Assembly (NCBI RefSeq): GCF_014083945.1
Contig: NZ_CP046444.1
Coordinates: 2,108,001 to 2,172,000, forward strand
From: Granulicella sp. 5B5
GTDB lineage: Bacteria; Acidobacteriota; Terriglobia; Terriglobales; Acidobacteriaceae
Length of the DNA stretch: 64,000 nt
Reading direction: 5' to 3'
Shown: positions 24,647-33,193 of the stretch, piece by piece
How the letters are laid out: each line of letters opens with the position of its first letter
Numbering within the stretch: the first letter of the stretch is position 1
Position numbers and translations under genes: made by a program
The notes under the pieces: model-generated
What the model was told of the DNA's origin: nothing
Seen by the model: the letters and a program-made list of their open reading frames with translations, nothing else
Database searches by the model: none

Positions 24647-24769
24647 CGGCCGCAAAATCTCCCGCCCCGCGCCGCAACCAGCAGCACAACCAGGGCCTCC
24701 GTCATTGTATCGAAGCTAGACACTGCCGTCCCCTCCCCCAACCCCATCATCCATCCGCCACAACTCAGG

Positions 24770-24840
24770 TACCCCGAGGCTTCAGCCTCGGGTCTCATAG
24801 GCCAGAGGAAGAATGGGGCTTCAGCCCCAAAGTTTGCTCT
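24770..24840 (+). repeat. Bipartite hairpin repeat (family 2)
   Basis: GGTACCCCGAGGCTTCAGCC, TCGGGTCTCATAGGCC, then TGGGGCTTCAGCCCCAAAGT and TTGCT. The gap 24647-25142 between accD and thrS is filled by four repeats in a row; no gene is visible in it. Confidence 0.85.
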
Positions 24841-24859
24841 CTTCAACCCACCCACACCT

Positions 24860-24922
24860 TGTCATCCCGACCGAAGCCAAACAGCTTTACCGTTTGGCGC
24901 AGCGGAGAGACCTGCAGTTTGC
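24860..24922 (+). repeat. TGTCATCCCGACC repeat (family 1)
   Basis: TGTCATCCCGACCGAAGCCA, stem CCAAACAgctttacCGTTTGG, GCAGCGGAGAGACCTGCAGT. Directly follows a family-2 copy. Confidence 0.85.
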
Positions 24923-24960
24923 TCCCGCCGCCACCAGCCACCCGACCCGCCACAACTCAG

Positions 24961-25033
24961 GTACCCCGACCCTTCAGGGTCGGGTCTCATAGCACCGCTA
25001 CGAGAATGCGGGCTTCAGCCCCGACGTTTGCTT
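24961..25033 (+). repeat. Bipartite hairpin repeat (family 2)
   Basis: GGTACCCCGACCCTTCAGGG, TCGGGTCTCATAG, then GCGGGCTTCAGCCCCGACGT and TTGCT. Second copy within 200 bases; each is followed by a family-1 copy, so the pair may have duplicated as a unit. Confidence 0.85.
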
Positions 25034-25056
25034 TCACTTCAACCCACCCAAACACC

Positions 25057-25110
25057 TGTCATCTCGACCGGAGACCGAAGGCCGCAGCGGAGAGACCCCT
25101 GTAATTTTGC
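25057..25110 (+). repeat. TGTCATCTCGACC repeat (family 1)
   Basis: TGTCATCTCGACCGGAGACC, GAAGGCCGCAGCGGAGAGAC, CCCTGTAATTTTGC. It ends about 30 bases before the thrS start and thus forms its leader. Confidence 0.85.
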
Positions 25111-25142
25111 TCGCTCAGGCAAACCACCGCGCCTCTCGCCCC

Positions 25143-27194
25143 ATGCTCTATCCTTATAAGGTGAGCAACCAGATCAAAGTCCAACTCCCCGACGGCTCCA
25201 TCCGAGAAGTCGTCGCCGGCACATCGCCCCTCGACATCGCCAACAGCATCTCCCCGCGCCTGGCGGCGGCAGTCGTCGTCGCGCGCATCGCGCCTCTCAC
25301 GCCCACCGCCGCCACCGAGAACGAAGCCGCCCTCGAAGCCTCCGAAGAGGCCATGTACTCGGTTGTCACGACGAGCGAACCCCGCATCGTCGACCTCACC
25401 ACGCCGCTCACCGAAGACGTCACCCTCGAGCTCCTCAAGGAAACCGACCCCGCCGCGCTCAAGGTCGTCCGCCACTCCGCCGCGCACGTCATGGCCACCG
25501 CCATCCTCGAGCTCTTCCCCGAAACCAAGCTCGGCCACGGCCCTGCCACCGACAACGGCTTCTTCTACGACGTCTACCGCGAAACCCCCTTCACCGAGTC
25601 CGACCTCGCCGCCATCGAAGCCCGCATGGCCGAAGTCGTCGCCCGCGACGAAAAGTTCCAGCGCATCGAAGAACCGCGCGACAGCGCCATCGCCGACTAC
25701 ACCAAAGCCGGCGAGTTCATGAAGCTCCACTTCATCGAGCGCTTCACCAAGCCTGGCGACGAGATCTCGCTCTACAAAAACGGCGCATTCACTGACTTCT
25801 GCCGAGGCCCCCACGTCCCCAGCACCGGCCGCGTCAAGGCCTTCAAGGTCATGTCCATCGCCGGCGCCTACTGGTTAGGCGACGAGAAGAACCAGCAGCT
25901 CCAGCGCATCTACGGCACCGCCTTCTTCAATGCTAAAGATCTGGAGGCGCACTTCAAGCACCTCGAAGAGATCAAGGCCCGCGACCACCGCGTCCTCGGC
26001 AAGCAGCTCGACCTCTTCTCCATCCAGGAGGTCGCAGGCGCGGGCCTCATCTTCTGGCATCCCAAGGGCGGCCTCATCCGCAAGACCATGGAAGACTGGA
26101 TGCGCGAGGAATGCATCCGCCGCGGCTACAGCATGGTCTTCACGCCACATCTCATGCGCCGCGAGCTCTGGAAGATCAGCGGCCACGAAGAGAACTACGC
26201 CGAAAACATGTACCCGCCCATGGAGCTCGACGACGCCGAGTACCGCATCAAGCCCATGAACTGCCCGGGCCACATCCTCATCTACAAAAACTCGCCACGC
26301 AGCTACCGCGACCTCCCACAGCGCTATGCCGAGCTTGGTAACGTCTACCGTTACGAGCGCTCCGGCACCATGCACGGCCTCCTGCGCGTGCGCGGCTTCA
26401 CCCAGGACGACGCCCACATCTTCTGCACCCCCGACCAGATCGAGTCCGAGATCGCCGACTGCATCGACTTCGCAGAGTCCGTCCTCAAGACCTTCGGCTT
26501 CTCCGAATTCAAGATCGAGCTCTCCACCTGGGACCCCAAGGACCCCAAGTTCATCGGCGGTGCCGAGCAGTGGGAGCGCGCCGTCGGTTCGCTCACCCGC
26601 GTGCTCGACCGCAAAAACATCCCCTACAAAACCATCCCCGGCGAAGCCGCCTTCTACGGCCCCAAGATCGACATCAAACTCGTCGACGTCCTCGGCCGCC
26701 TCTGGCAGCTCAGCACCGTGCAGTTCGACTGGAACCTCCCCGAGCGCTTCCAGCTTGAGTACATCGGCGAAGACGGCGCACCGCACCGCCCCATGATGGT
26801 GCACCGCGCCCTATTCGGTTCCGTCGAACGCTTCTTCGGCGTCCTCATCGAGCACTACGCCGGAGCCTTCCCCTTCTGGCTCGCCCCCGTGCAGGTAGGC
26901 CTCGTCCCCATCAGCGAAAAGCACCACGACTACGCCGAGACAGTAAAGAAGCGCCTAGAAGCGGCAGGCCTCCGCGTAGAACTCGACCTCAGCAACCAGA
27001 AGATGAACGCCAAAATCCGCGACTTCGGCCTCCAGAAACTCCCCTTCATCCTCATCATGGGCGACAAGGAAGCCGCCACCGACTCAGTCTCCGTCCGCGT
27101 CCGCGCCAAAGGCGACGAAGGCAGCGTAACCCTCACCGACTTCCTAACCCGCGCCCAAAAGTTGGTGCAAGAACACTCGATGGGGCTTGCCTAA
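25143..27194 (+). CDS. thrS: Threonine--tRNA ligase
   Basis: A 683-residue class II aminoacyl-tRNA synthetase. The TGS domain is at the N-terminus (IKVQLPDGSIREVVAGTSPL). The editing domain follows with HSAAHVMATAI and GPHVPSTGRVKAFKVMSIAG. The catalytic core has motif 2-like PMNCPGHILIYKNSPRSYRD, RSGTMHGLLRVRGFTQDDAH, and the C-terminal anticodon domain FWLAPVQVGLVPISEKHHDY. I start at ATG 25143 (MLYPYKVSNQ); an upstream in-frame ATG at 25107 lies in the end of a repeat. Length is slightly above the usual 640 because of a longer TGS-to-editing linker. Confidence 0.95.
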   Translation: MLYPYKVSNQIKVQLPDGSIREVVAGTSPLDIANSISPRLAAAVVVARIAPLTPTAATENEAALEASEEAMYSVVTTSEPRIVDLTTPLTEDVTLELLKETDPAALKVVRHSAAHVMATAILELFPETKLGHGPATDNGFFYDVYRETPFTESDLAAIEARMAEVVARDEKFQRIEEPRDSAIADYTKAGEFMKLHFIERFTKPGDEISLYKNGAFTDFCRGPHVPSTGRVKAFKVMSIAGAYWLGDEKNQQLQRIYGTAFFNAKDLEAHFKHLEEIKARDHRVLGKQLDLFSIQEVAGAGLIFWHPKGGLIRKTMEDWMREECIRRGYSMVFTPHLMRRELWKISGHEENYAENMYPPMELDDAEYRIKPMNCPGHILIYKNSPRSYRDLPQRYAELGNVYRYERSGTMHGLLRVRGFTQDDAHIFCTPDQIESEIADCIDFAESVLKTFGFSEFKIELSTWDPKDPKFIGGAEQWERAVGSLTRVLDRKNIPYKTIPGEAAFYGPKIDIKLVDVLGRLWQLSTVQFDWNLPERFQLEYIGEDGAPHRPMMVHRALFGSVERFFGVLIEHYAGAFPFWLAPVQVGLVPISEKHHDYAETVKKRLEAAGLRVELDLSNQKMNAKIRDFGLQKLPFILIMGDKEAATDSVSVRVRAKGDEGSVTLTDFLTRAQKLVQEHSMGLA

Positions 27195-27212
27195 CCCCGC
27201 CAACACTCCTTC

Positions 27213-27248
27213 TGTTTGTCATTCCCGCAGGGAATCTGCGTTTGCTTT
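27213..27248 (+). repeat. TGTTTGTCATTCCCGCAGG repeat (family 6)
   Basis: TGTTTGTCATTCCCGCAGGG then AATCTGCGTTTGCTTT, as at 14780-14811. Lies just after thrS. The rest of the 27195-27582 gap shows only this and the hairpin at 27279; an AT-richer stretch at 27320-27440 holds nothing recognisable. Confidence 0.65.
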
Positions 27249-27278
27249 TTGCTCGAACATCCCCATCCGCTCGGATGC

Positions 27279-27311
27279 CCCACCCATGACAGCTCCACCA
27301 TCATGGGTGGG
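27279..27311 (+). repeat. CCCACCCATGA hairpin (family 7)
   Basis: CCCACCCATGA pairs perfectly with TCATGGGTGGG across 11 bases. It might also end thrS transcription, though no T-run follows. Confidence 0.55.
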
Positions 27312-27582
27312 ATGAACACTCTTAATCAGCAATCCATTGCCGGACTCGCGAGCGGCATCATTGGTCCTGACCAAATTGTCATTTGGAAGGCACGCCATTT
27401 CGCGTTCATATTCACACACGAAACGTTAATCTCTCAGTAGGCTCTTCCGCATCACTTTCAGGACATCGTCCTGTACGGGGCAATATCTGAAACTCTTTCT
27501 GGTCCGGAGAAACGACCTCATCCATCACGTCGGCGAATCACTCAACGACTGGCAGCAGCACACAAGGCCCACAACAACCTTC

Positions 27583-28560
27583 ATGCAGATTGAATCCGCC
27601 AGTCTCAGTTTCAAGAATCCGTCGCATTGGCGACGCACCCGCTGGCTCCTGCTCGTCATTCTCGCCATCCTCCCACGTCTCGCCCACGCGCAAGGCGGCC
27701 CGCCCTTCCTCACCGACGACCCCGAAACCCCCGGCAACCAGCACTGGGAGATCAACTACGGCTTCATCGGCGACCGCAACCCCGGCCAGGGCGCCTACCA
27801 GGTCCCCGACTTCGACCTCAACTACGGCCTCGGCGACCGCATCCAGCTCAAGTACGAGCTCCCCATCGCCATCGCCGAAACCCGCACCTCCACGCCCACC
27901 CCCGCCACCATCGCACCGCCCAACTCCATCGCCACCGGCCTCGGCGAAAGCCTCCTCGGCGTCAAATGGCGCTTCTACGAGCACCATCCCCACGACCCCT
28001 ATCTCCATAACCGCTTCGGAACCGGCTTGAGCAAAGTCTTCGGTCATCCCTCGGAAGAACGAGCCCCCGCAGGCGGAGAAGAACCTCGCGTCGACTTCAG
28101 CCTCGGCACCTACCCGCAACTCTCTCTCAATAATCCCACCCACAGCGTCGCACGCGGAGTCGTCGATCCCGGCCCAAACTTCTTCCTGCCCATTGAAGTC
28201 AACAGCCGCCTCGGCCCGTTGCGCATGGACGCCGAAGTCGGCTACAACTTCGGCAACCGCAACCTGCAGCAGGGCTGGAGTCGCGGCCTCCTCGTCGGCC
28301 ATGAGTTCAGCGACTCCACCGAGGCCTACCTCGAGCTACACGACGATCAGGATGCCACGCGCCTCGATGGCCAGCCCAAGCAACGCGAAACCACGCTCGG
28401 TCTGGGCGGCCGACAGACCCTCAACCGCCGCAAGACACTTGTGCTGCTCCTCATGGGCGGGCGCAGTTTCCAGACCATCACTACACAGAACTCTCAACCG
28501 AGCTGGGTCGCCTACGTCGGCCTCCAGATGCTACTCGGCCCGCACGATCACCAACCATAA
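27583..28560 (+). CDS. Outer-membrane beta-barrel-like protein (transporter/phenol-degradation MetA-type)
   Basis: A 325-residue exported protein. A hydrophobic signal segment at residues about 19-36 (TRWLLLVILAILPRLAHA) is followed by QGGPPFLTDDPETPGNQHWE, an N-terminal motif widespread in putative outer-membrane proteins often called transporters. The rest alternates polar and aromatic residues as expected for a barrel (DLNYGLGDRIQLKYELPIAI, MDAEVGYNFGNRNLQQGWSR, SWVAYVGLQMLLG). The segment GHPSEERAPAGGEEPR near residue 154 could be repeat-derived (see findings). Substrate unknown. Confidence 0.68.
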   Translation: MQIESASLSFKNPSHWRRTRWLLLVILAILPRLAHAQGGPPFLTDDPETPGNQHWEINYGFIGDRNPGQGAYQVPDFDLNYGLGDRIQLKYELPIAIAETRTSTPTPATIAPPNSIATGLGESLLGVKWRFYEHHPHDPYLHNRFGTGLSKVFGHPSEERAPAGGEEPRVDFSLGTYPQLSLNNPTHSVARGVVDPGPNFFLPIEVNSRLGPLRMDAEVGYNFGNRNLQQGWSRGLLVGHEFSDSTEAYLELHDDQDATRLDGQPKQRETTLGLGGRQTLNRRKTLVLLLMGGRSFQTITTQNSQPSWVAYVGLQMLLGPHDHQP

Positions 28561-28577
28561 AGACCATCACATCGCCT

Positions 28578-28612
28578 CTTCATGACCATGGTCATAGAAT
28601 ATGGTCATGAAG
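28578..28612. promoter_or_regulatory. Candidate operator: 12-bp inverted repeat over the antitoxin start
   Basis: CTTCATGACCAT (28578-28589) and ATGGTCATGAAG (28601-28612) are perfect inverted copies 11 bases apart, with a further ATGACCATGGTCAT palindrome at 28582-28595. The right arm covers the start codon. This layout fits autorepression by the Phd/YefM-type protein. Confidence 0.55.
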
Positions 28613-28915
28613 CCGATCGCTCAGCCTGGACGTGAGTTCCGCATCGTCGCCGCAGGCCTATTCAAAGCCACCTGTCTTCAGCTCATGGACGAGGTGTACG
28701 CGAACAGAAACCTTACCATCATCGTCACCAAACGCGGTAAGCCCGTCATGCAGATGAGCGCGCCTCCGGAAGGCCTCACGCTTTCAGGTCCAACCGTCGA
28801 ATTGGAGCCTGATACCTACGTGGCCGCGCAAGTCACTGCGCTTCAAGCAGAAGCTACAGCAACCTTCGAACAAGGCCGCAAGAAAAAGAAGGACAAAAAG
28901 AAGAAGCACAAGTAG
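28601..28915 (+). CDS. Phd/YefM-family antitoxin-like protein with lysine-rich tail
   Basis: A 104-residue protein. The core IVAAGLFKATCLQLMDEVYA followed by NLTIIVTKRGKPVMQM is the Phd/YefM helix-strand-strand DNA-binding fold. The tail is unusual: EQGRKKKKDKKKKHK, eleven lysines in the last fifteen residues. I keep the ATG at 28601; one at 28607 is possible. No toxin follows: a terminator lies 51 bases downstream, then the end of an opposite-strand oxidoreductase gene. It may act only as a DNA-binding regulator of itself. Confidence 0.7.
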   Translation: MVMKPIAQPGREFRIVAAGLFKATCLQLMDEVYANRNLTIIVTKRGKPVMQMSAPPEGLTLSGPTVELEPDTYVAAQVTALQAEATATFEQGRKKKKDKKKKHK

Positions 28916-28965
28916 CAAACAGCGACCGCCTCTTGACACACCACGTACAATAGAAGAGTAGGAAC

Positions 28966-28988
28966 AACCCGGCCCAGGCCGGGTTTTG
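28966..28988 (+). terminator. Rho-independent terminator after the Lys-tailed antitoxin gene
   Basis: AACCCGGCC pairs perfectly with GGCCGGGTT across two bases and is followed by TTG. It also faces the opposite-strand Gfo/Idh gene and could serve both. Confidence 0.75.
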
Positions 28989-29047
28989 TCGTCTCAGCGC
29001 TCTTTCAAAACTCACGCGTACCGAACCAGGTAACCAGCAACATGGTT

Positions 29048-29104
29048 ACGAGCCTAACCCTTTATTCATGCGGATCATAGCTCCCAAAAGGGGGGAGGGG
29101 CCCC
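29048..29104 (-). repeat. G-run element (family 3) at the 3' end of the Gfo/Idh gene
   Basis: CGAGCCTAACCCTTTATTCA, TGCGGATCATAGCTCCCAAA, then AGGGGGGAGGGGCCCCGC, ending right beside the stop codon. GCGGATC...TAGC-CCCAAAA is shared with the copy at 17793. Confidence 0.6.
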
Positions 29105-29105
29105 G

Positions 29106-30206
29106 CTACTTCGGCACCGGCGTAATCATTACCGTCCGCTTCTCCTCCACGCTCCGCTTGGCCGCATCCAGAATCTGCATCGCGACGATGTTCGTGTCCG
29201 TCGCCGTCAGGTCATGATCGCCCTTGATCTCGCCCCGCTCCAGCGCCGCCAGGTACTCCAGCGAGTCCGTATACGCCAGCGGCAGCTTCGGCTCCTCCAC
29301 CGTCTCAGGCTTCTCGCGTGCCGAAAACCGCGAGGTCACCGTCGTCGGATCGACAGCGATCTCTAAGCCCTTCGAGCCATAGGCCTCCATGTCCTTCCGT
29401 GCAAACGGCCAGTCCCAGCTCGGCATCAGCACCGCCTGCGTATGCGGATAGCGCACGATGATCGTGGCATCGTCATCCACCTTCGGGTACTCACCCGGCT
29501 TGTTGGTCTGCGCCACGGCGGTCACGCTGATCGGAGCCTCGCCATGCATCATCACGGTCATCAGGTCGGCGCCATAGCAGCCAAAGTCGAACATCGCGCC
29601 CGCACCGTTCTTCGCCGGGTCGGTCAGCCATTTCAGAAACTCCGGCTGCACGTGGATCTCCGCCGGCCCGTTGTGCCCATCGTGAACGACGACCTTGTAC
29701 ACGTCGCCCAGCTTGCCGTCCGCGACATCCTTCAGCACCTTGGCGTTGCTTGAGTACCAGCTCGTCTCATAGTTCACCAGCACCTTGGTGCCATACCTGC
29801 GGCCCGCATCGCGCATCGCAATCGCATCCGCCAGCGTCGTCGCAAACGGCTTCTCCATCATCGCGTCGATGCCATGCTTCGCCGCCCACAGCGTCACCTC
29901 ACGGTGCCGCACCGGCGACGTGTAAATCAGCACCGCCTGCGGTTTGCCCTTGCTCGCCAGCATCGCATCCAGCGAGTCCACATACAGCGATGGTTCCACG
30001 TGGAACTTCGCCGTGTACTCCTGCTGCAGCGTCTTGTCCGGCTCAACCACAGCGATCAGCTTCACGTTGTGTGTCATCGCCAGCCGTTGAAACAACCCTG
30101 CAGCGTGCCCGTGTTCCAGCCCAACAACCGCCACCGTCACCGGCTGCTGTGCAACAGCCGTCATCACCGTTGCGAGCACCATCGTCGCAAACCACTTCGC
30201 TATCAT
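29106..30206 (-). CDS. Secreted Gfo/Idh/MocA-family oxidoreductase
   Basis: A 366-residue NAD(P)-dependent sugar oxidoreductase type. The start at 30206 has GGGAGG seven bases upstream and gives a signal peptide (MIAKWFATMVLATVMTAVAQ). The Rossmann part begins TVAVVGLEHGHAAGLFQRLA and holds VVEPDK, and the family motif MEKPFATTLADA near residue 120 supplies the conserved EKP. Exported members are common in Acidobacteria and Planctomycetes. The substrate is probably a sugar derivative. The AKFHVEPSLY segment at residues about 67-76 is encoded by a parS-like core (29993). Confidence 0.85.
   Translation of the reverse strand: MIAKWFATMVLATVMTAVAQQPVTVAVVGLEHGHAAGLFQRLAMTHNVKLIAVVEPDKTLQQEYTAKFHVEPSLYVDSLDAMLASKGKPQAVLIYTSPVRHREVTLWAAKHGIDAMMEKPFATTLADAIAMRDAGRRYGTKVLVNYETSWYSSNAKVLKDVADGKLGDVYKVVVHDGHNGPAEIHVQPEFLKWLTDPAKNGAGAMFDFGCYGADLMTVMMHGEAPISVTAVAQTNKPGEYPKVDDDATIIVRYPHTQAVLMPSWDWPFARKDMEAYGSKGLEIAVDPTTVTSRFSAREKPETVEEPKLPLAYTDSLEYLAALERGEIKGDHDLTATDTNIVAMQILDAAKRSVEEKRTVMITPVPK
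29993..30006. other. Core of a parS-like palindrome inside the Gfo/Idh gene
   Basis: GTTCCACGTGGAAC matches the inner 14 bases of the parS sites near parA; the two outer bases differ. It encodes FHVE in frame and lies about 2.7 kb from dnaA. Confidence 0.5.
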
Positions 30207-30299
30207 CGCGCCTCCCAGGCCACATGTGCGGCACGGTAAGCATACCTCGCAACGGTCAACAGCCGCGGCGCATCTCATGCGTCAGAGGTGCCTCCCACC

Positions 30300-31220
30300 A
30301 TGAAAGCCATCGTCCTCCACGACTACGGTCCACCCTCCGCCCTCAAGTACGAGGACTTCCCCGACCCCAAACCCGCCTCCGGCGAGATCCTCATCGAGGT
30401 CTACGCCATCGGCGTCAACCCCATCGACTGGAAGATCCGCTCCGGCGCCATGAAGCAGGCCTTCCCCACTCCGTTTCCCGCCATCCTCGGCTACGACGTC
30501 GCCGGCATCGTCAAGCAATGCGGTGACGGTGTCGAAGGCTTCGCCCCCGGCGACCACGTCTTCGGCCGCCTCTCCGGCGCCTACGCGCAACTAGCCGTCG
30601 GCAAAGCCGCCGAGATGGCGAAGGTGCCCGAAGGTGTCGACCTCACCACCGCTGCAGCCATCCCGGTCGTAGCCACCACCGCCGATCAGCTTATCCGCGA
30701 GGCGGCAGGCACGCAGTCCGGGCAGACGATTCTGCTCACCGGCGCACTTGGCAGCGTCGGCCGGCTTGCCCTCTTCTGCGCACTGGAACTCGGCGCGAAC
30801 GTCATCGCCGGCGTCCGCAAGAAGCAGATCGACGAAGCCCTGGCTCTCGGCGCAACCGCCGCCATCGACATCTCCGACGACGACGCTCTGGCCCGCCTCG
30901 GCACCATCGACGCCGTCGCCGACACCATTGGTGGCGACCTCGCGCCCAAGCTCCTCGCGCACGTCAAAACCGGCGGCAACTACGGCAGCATCGTCGGCCC
31001 GCCCAAAGACGCCGCGCTGCACCCCACCGTCCACGTCAACGCCATGGGCTCCCACGCCGATGCCAACGCTATCGTCCACTACGCCGAAGCCATCCGCGAC
31101 GGCAAGGTCAAGCTCCCCATCGACCTCATCCTCCCACTCGAAAAAGCATCCGAGGCCCACACCAAGGGCGAAAAAGGCGGCATCGGCAAAATCGTTCTCA
31201 CCACACAAGCCGACTCATAA
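30300..31220 (+). CDS. NADPH:quinone reductase-like medium-chain dehydrogenase
   Basis: A 306-residue zinc-free MDR-family reductase. MKAIVLHDYGPPSALKYEDF is the usual start; I use ATG 30300 with AGAGGTG upstream rather than the GTG at 30288. The GroES-like part has NPIDWKIRSGAM and GYDVAGIVKQCGDGVEGF. The nucleotide-binding part has ILLTGALGSVGRLALFCA. It lacks the cysteine ligands of zinc alcohol dehydrogenases. Such enzymes reduce quinones or enones with NADPH. Divergent from the Gfo/Idh gene. Confidence 0.88.
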   Translation: MKAIVLHDYGPPSALKYEDFPDPKPASGEILIEVYAIGVNPIDWKIRSGAMKQAFPTPFPAILGYDVAGIVKQCGDGVEGFAPGDHVFGRLSGAYAQLAVGKAAEMAKVPEGVDLTTAAAIPVVATTADQLIREAAGTQSGQTILLTGALGSVGRLALFCALELGANVIAGVRKKQIDEALALGATAAIDISDDDALARLGTIDAVADTIGGDLAPKLLAHVKTGGNYGSIVGPPKDAALHPTVHVNAMGSHADANAIVHYAEAIRDGKVKLPIDLILPLEKASEAHTKGEKGGIGKIVLTTQADS

Positions 31221-31244
31221 CCCTCTGCAGACTCATCGCGAAAC

Positions 31245-31280
31245 AGCAAAGGCCACCATCTCTGGCGGCCTTTGCTTTCT
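31245..31280 (+). terminator. Bidirectional terminator between the MDR reductase and dnaA
   Basis: AGCAAAGGCCACC pairs with GGCGGCCTTTGCT with one mismatch and a six-base loop, then TTTCTC. It lies between converging genes and could serve both. A pyrimidine tract of family 4 (TCTACACTCTACTGTCTACC) follows at about 31280-31310. Confidence 0.72.
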
Positions 31281-31315
31281 CTACACTCTACTGTCTACCC
31301 TCTACACACACTGCC

Positions 31316-32719
31316 TTATCCAAGCGTCTCCATCAGCTTGTTCACCGTGCGGTTCAGGTCCTTGTCATTGCGGCGCTGCTCGTCGATCTTCGCAATCGAG
31401 TGCATCACCGTCGTATGGTGCTTGCCGCCGAACTGCCGCCCAATTTCAGGTAGCGACGCCTCGGTCAGCTGCTTTGCCAGGTACATCGCAATCTGCCGCG
31501 GCACCACAATCTGGCGTGAGTTGTTCTTCTGCTTCAACTCCGCCACGCGCATGCCAAAGTGTTCGGCCACAGCGCGCTGGATCGCCTCGATTGTGATCTT
31601 CCGCACCTGCGTATCGATGAACTGCTTCAGGCACTGCTGCGCGGTCGGCAGCGTGATCTCCACGCCATGCAGGCTGCACCACGCGATCAGCCGCACCAGC
31701 GCGCCCTCCAGCTCACGCACATTCGTCCGCACGTTGCCCGCGATGAATAGTGCCACCTCGGTCGGCAGCACCGTCTGTTCCATCTCTGCCTTCTTCTGCA
31801 GGATAGCGACCTTCGTTTCGAGGTCCGGTGGCTGAATGTCGACAACTAGTCCCCACTCAAACCGCGAGCGCAGCCGGTCTTCAAAGTCCGCCAGCTCCTT
31901 CGGGGGACGATCGCTCGCCACCACAATCTGCTTGTTCGTCTCGTGCAAAGCGTTGAACGTATGGAAGAACTCCTCCTGCGTACGCTCCTTGCCTGCCAGG
32001 AACTGGATATCGTCAATCAGCAGCACATCCACCGAGCGATAGCGATCGCGGAACCCGGTCATCTTGTCGTAGCGCACCGAGTTGATCATCTCGTTCGTGA
32101 ACTTCTCGCCCGACACATAGCTCACAGCGGCGAGCGGGTTGCGCGCCTTCACCATGTGCCCAATCGCCTGCATCAGGTGCGTCTTGCCCAGCCCCACGCC
32201 GCCATACAGAAACAGCGGGTTGTAGGCCTTGGACGGCCGCTCAGCAACAGCCTGCGCTGCGGCGGAGGCAAACTGGTTGCCGCTGCCCACCACAAAGCTG
32301 TCGAACTGGTACCGCGGGTTCAGCTGCGCGGCGGAGTTCCAGTCGAACCGCGCCTGTTCCGGCCCTGCTTGCTGATAGTTCCGGCGCGGCGCGTTCTGGC
32401 TGTGGCTCGGCTGCGGTGCAAAGCCGCCGTCCTCGCGCAGCCGGGGCATCGCCTCGGGCGGGGGCACGTCGAACACCACCTGATCAAGCTCCAGGCCAAG
32501 GTTGTCCATTGCTTCGGCTATGTGGTCGCCATACATCTCGCCCACGTGCGAAAACTCCTCGGTAGGAATTCGCACGTGCAGCACGCGGCCATCCACATGG
32601 CTGAATCGCGTCGGCTTCAGCCATGTCTCATAGCTTTGCCGGTTGATTTTTTTCTCGAGAGCACCAAGGATCCTGACCCACGGATTCAGGACGGTTGCTG
32701 GCACAGGGACAAATGACAT
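31316..32719 (-). CDS. dnaA: Chromosomal replication initiator DnaA
   Basis: A 467-residue AAA+ initiator. Domain I covers about residues 10-95 (NPWVRILGALEKKINRQSYE). Domain II is a variable linker rich in Gln, Asn and Pro. Domain III has Walker A GGVGLGKTHLM (about residue 174), Walker B VDVLLIDDIQFL and the arginine-finger region DRLRSRFEWGLVVDIQPPDL. Domain IV ends with the DnaA-box-binding motif GGKHHTTVMHSIAKIDEQR. AAGACCTAAG occurs twice in tandem just before the ATG. It is divergent from rpmH, a classic origin-proximal arrangement. Confidence 0.97.
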   Translation of the reverse strand: MSFVPVPATVLNPWVRILGALEKKINRQSYETWLKPTRFSHVDGRVLHVRIPTEEFSHVGEMYGDHIAEAMDNLGLELDQVVFDVPPPEAMPRLREDGGFAPQPSHSQNAPRRNYQQAGPEQARFDWNSAAQLNPRYQFDSFVVGSGNQFASAAAQAVAERPSKAYNPLFLYGGVGLGKTHLMQAIGHMVKARNPLAAVSYVSGEKFTNEMINSVRYDKMTGFRDRYRSVDVLLIDDIQFLAGKERTQEEFFHTFNALHETNKQIVVASDRPPKELADFEDRLRSRFEWGLVVDIQPPDLETKVAILQKKAEMEQTVLPTEVALFIAGNVRTNVRELEGALVRLIAWCSLHGVEITLPTAQQCLKQFIDTQVRKITIEAIQRAVAEHFGMRVAELKQKNNSRQIVVPRQIAMYLAKQLTEASLPEIGRQFGGKHHTTVMHSIAKIDEQRRNDKDLNRTVNKLMETLG

Positions 32720-32818
32720 TGCTTAGGTCTTCCTTAGGTCTTGTTTTGGGCACAACTGGGTCGGGCTAACTTGCAGTACCAAACCGCGTGGCAGGGAAAA
32801 GGCGCACAATGCCCTGTT

Positions 32819-32839
32819 CTTCGCAGCCAGGCTGCGAAG
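32819..32839. other. Perfect hairpin in the dnaA-rpmH gap
   Basis: CTTCGCAGCC and GGCTGCGAAG are perfect inverted copies one base apart. The whole gap 32720-33341 holds no gene. I see no 9-mer matching TTATCCACA in it, an imperfect hairpin at about 32973-33001, and the rpmH promoter near its right end. Confidence 0.5.
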
Positions 32840-33164
32840 CCAGTCATTCAATGATTGCTCTTGAAGTCCCTCTCTGCATCTCTCAGGTGCTTCGATGCCA
32901 GAAGGGGAGAATAAAACAGAATTCTTACTAACTCTGACGCAGAAAATCGGAACCTGCTTTACCGAATCTTTTGGCCGTGATGATGACCACCATCACCACG
33001 GGAACGGAGTCGATACTAACACCCTGCGCCCCACTCTTCGCTATACCAATTTGCATTAATGCTAAAAGAATTTCCCGGTTGCACCAAACTTTGTGAAGAA
33101 TCTGCGCTGTCCCCTTTTGGGTACTCCCGCGAAACTGGTTCGGCAGCCCCCGCCACGATATTCG

Positions 33165-33193
33165 TTGCCGGTTTTCCTCAGCGCTGGTATACT
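33165..33193 (+). promoter_or_regulatory. Sigma70-type promoter of rpmH
   Basis: TTGCCG (33165-33170) and TATACT (33188-33193) are separated by exactly 17 bases, about 150 bases before the rpmH start codon on the same strand. It probably drives rpmH-rnpA-yidD. Confidence 0.65.

Noticed and set aside
28934-28952. TTGACA followed by TACAAT as a promoter
   Set aside because: The hexamers are only seven bases apart, far below the 16-18 needed.
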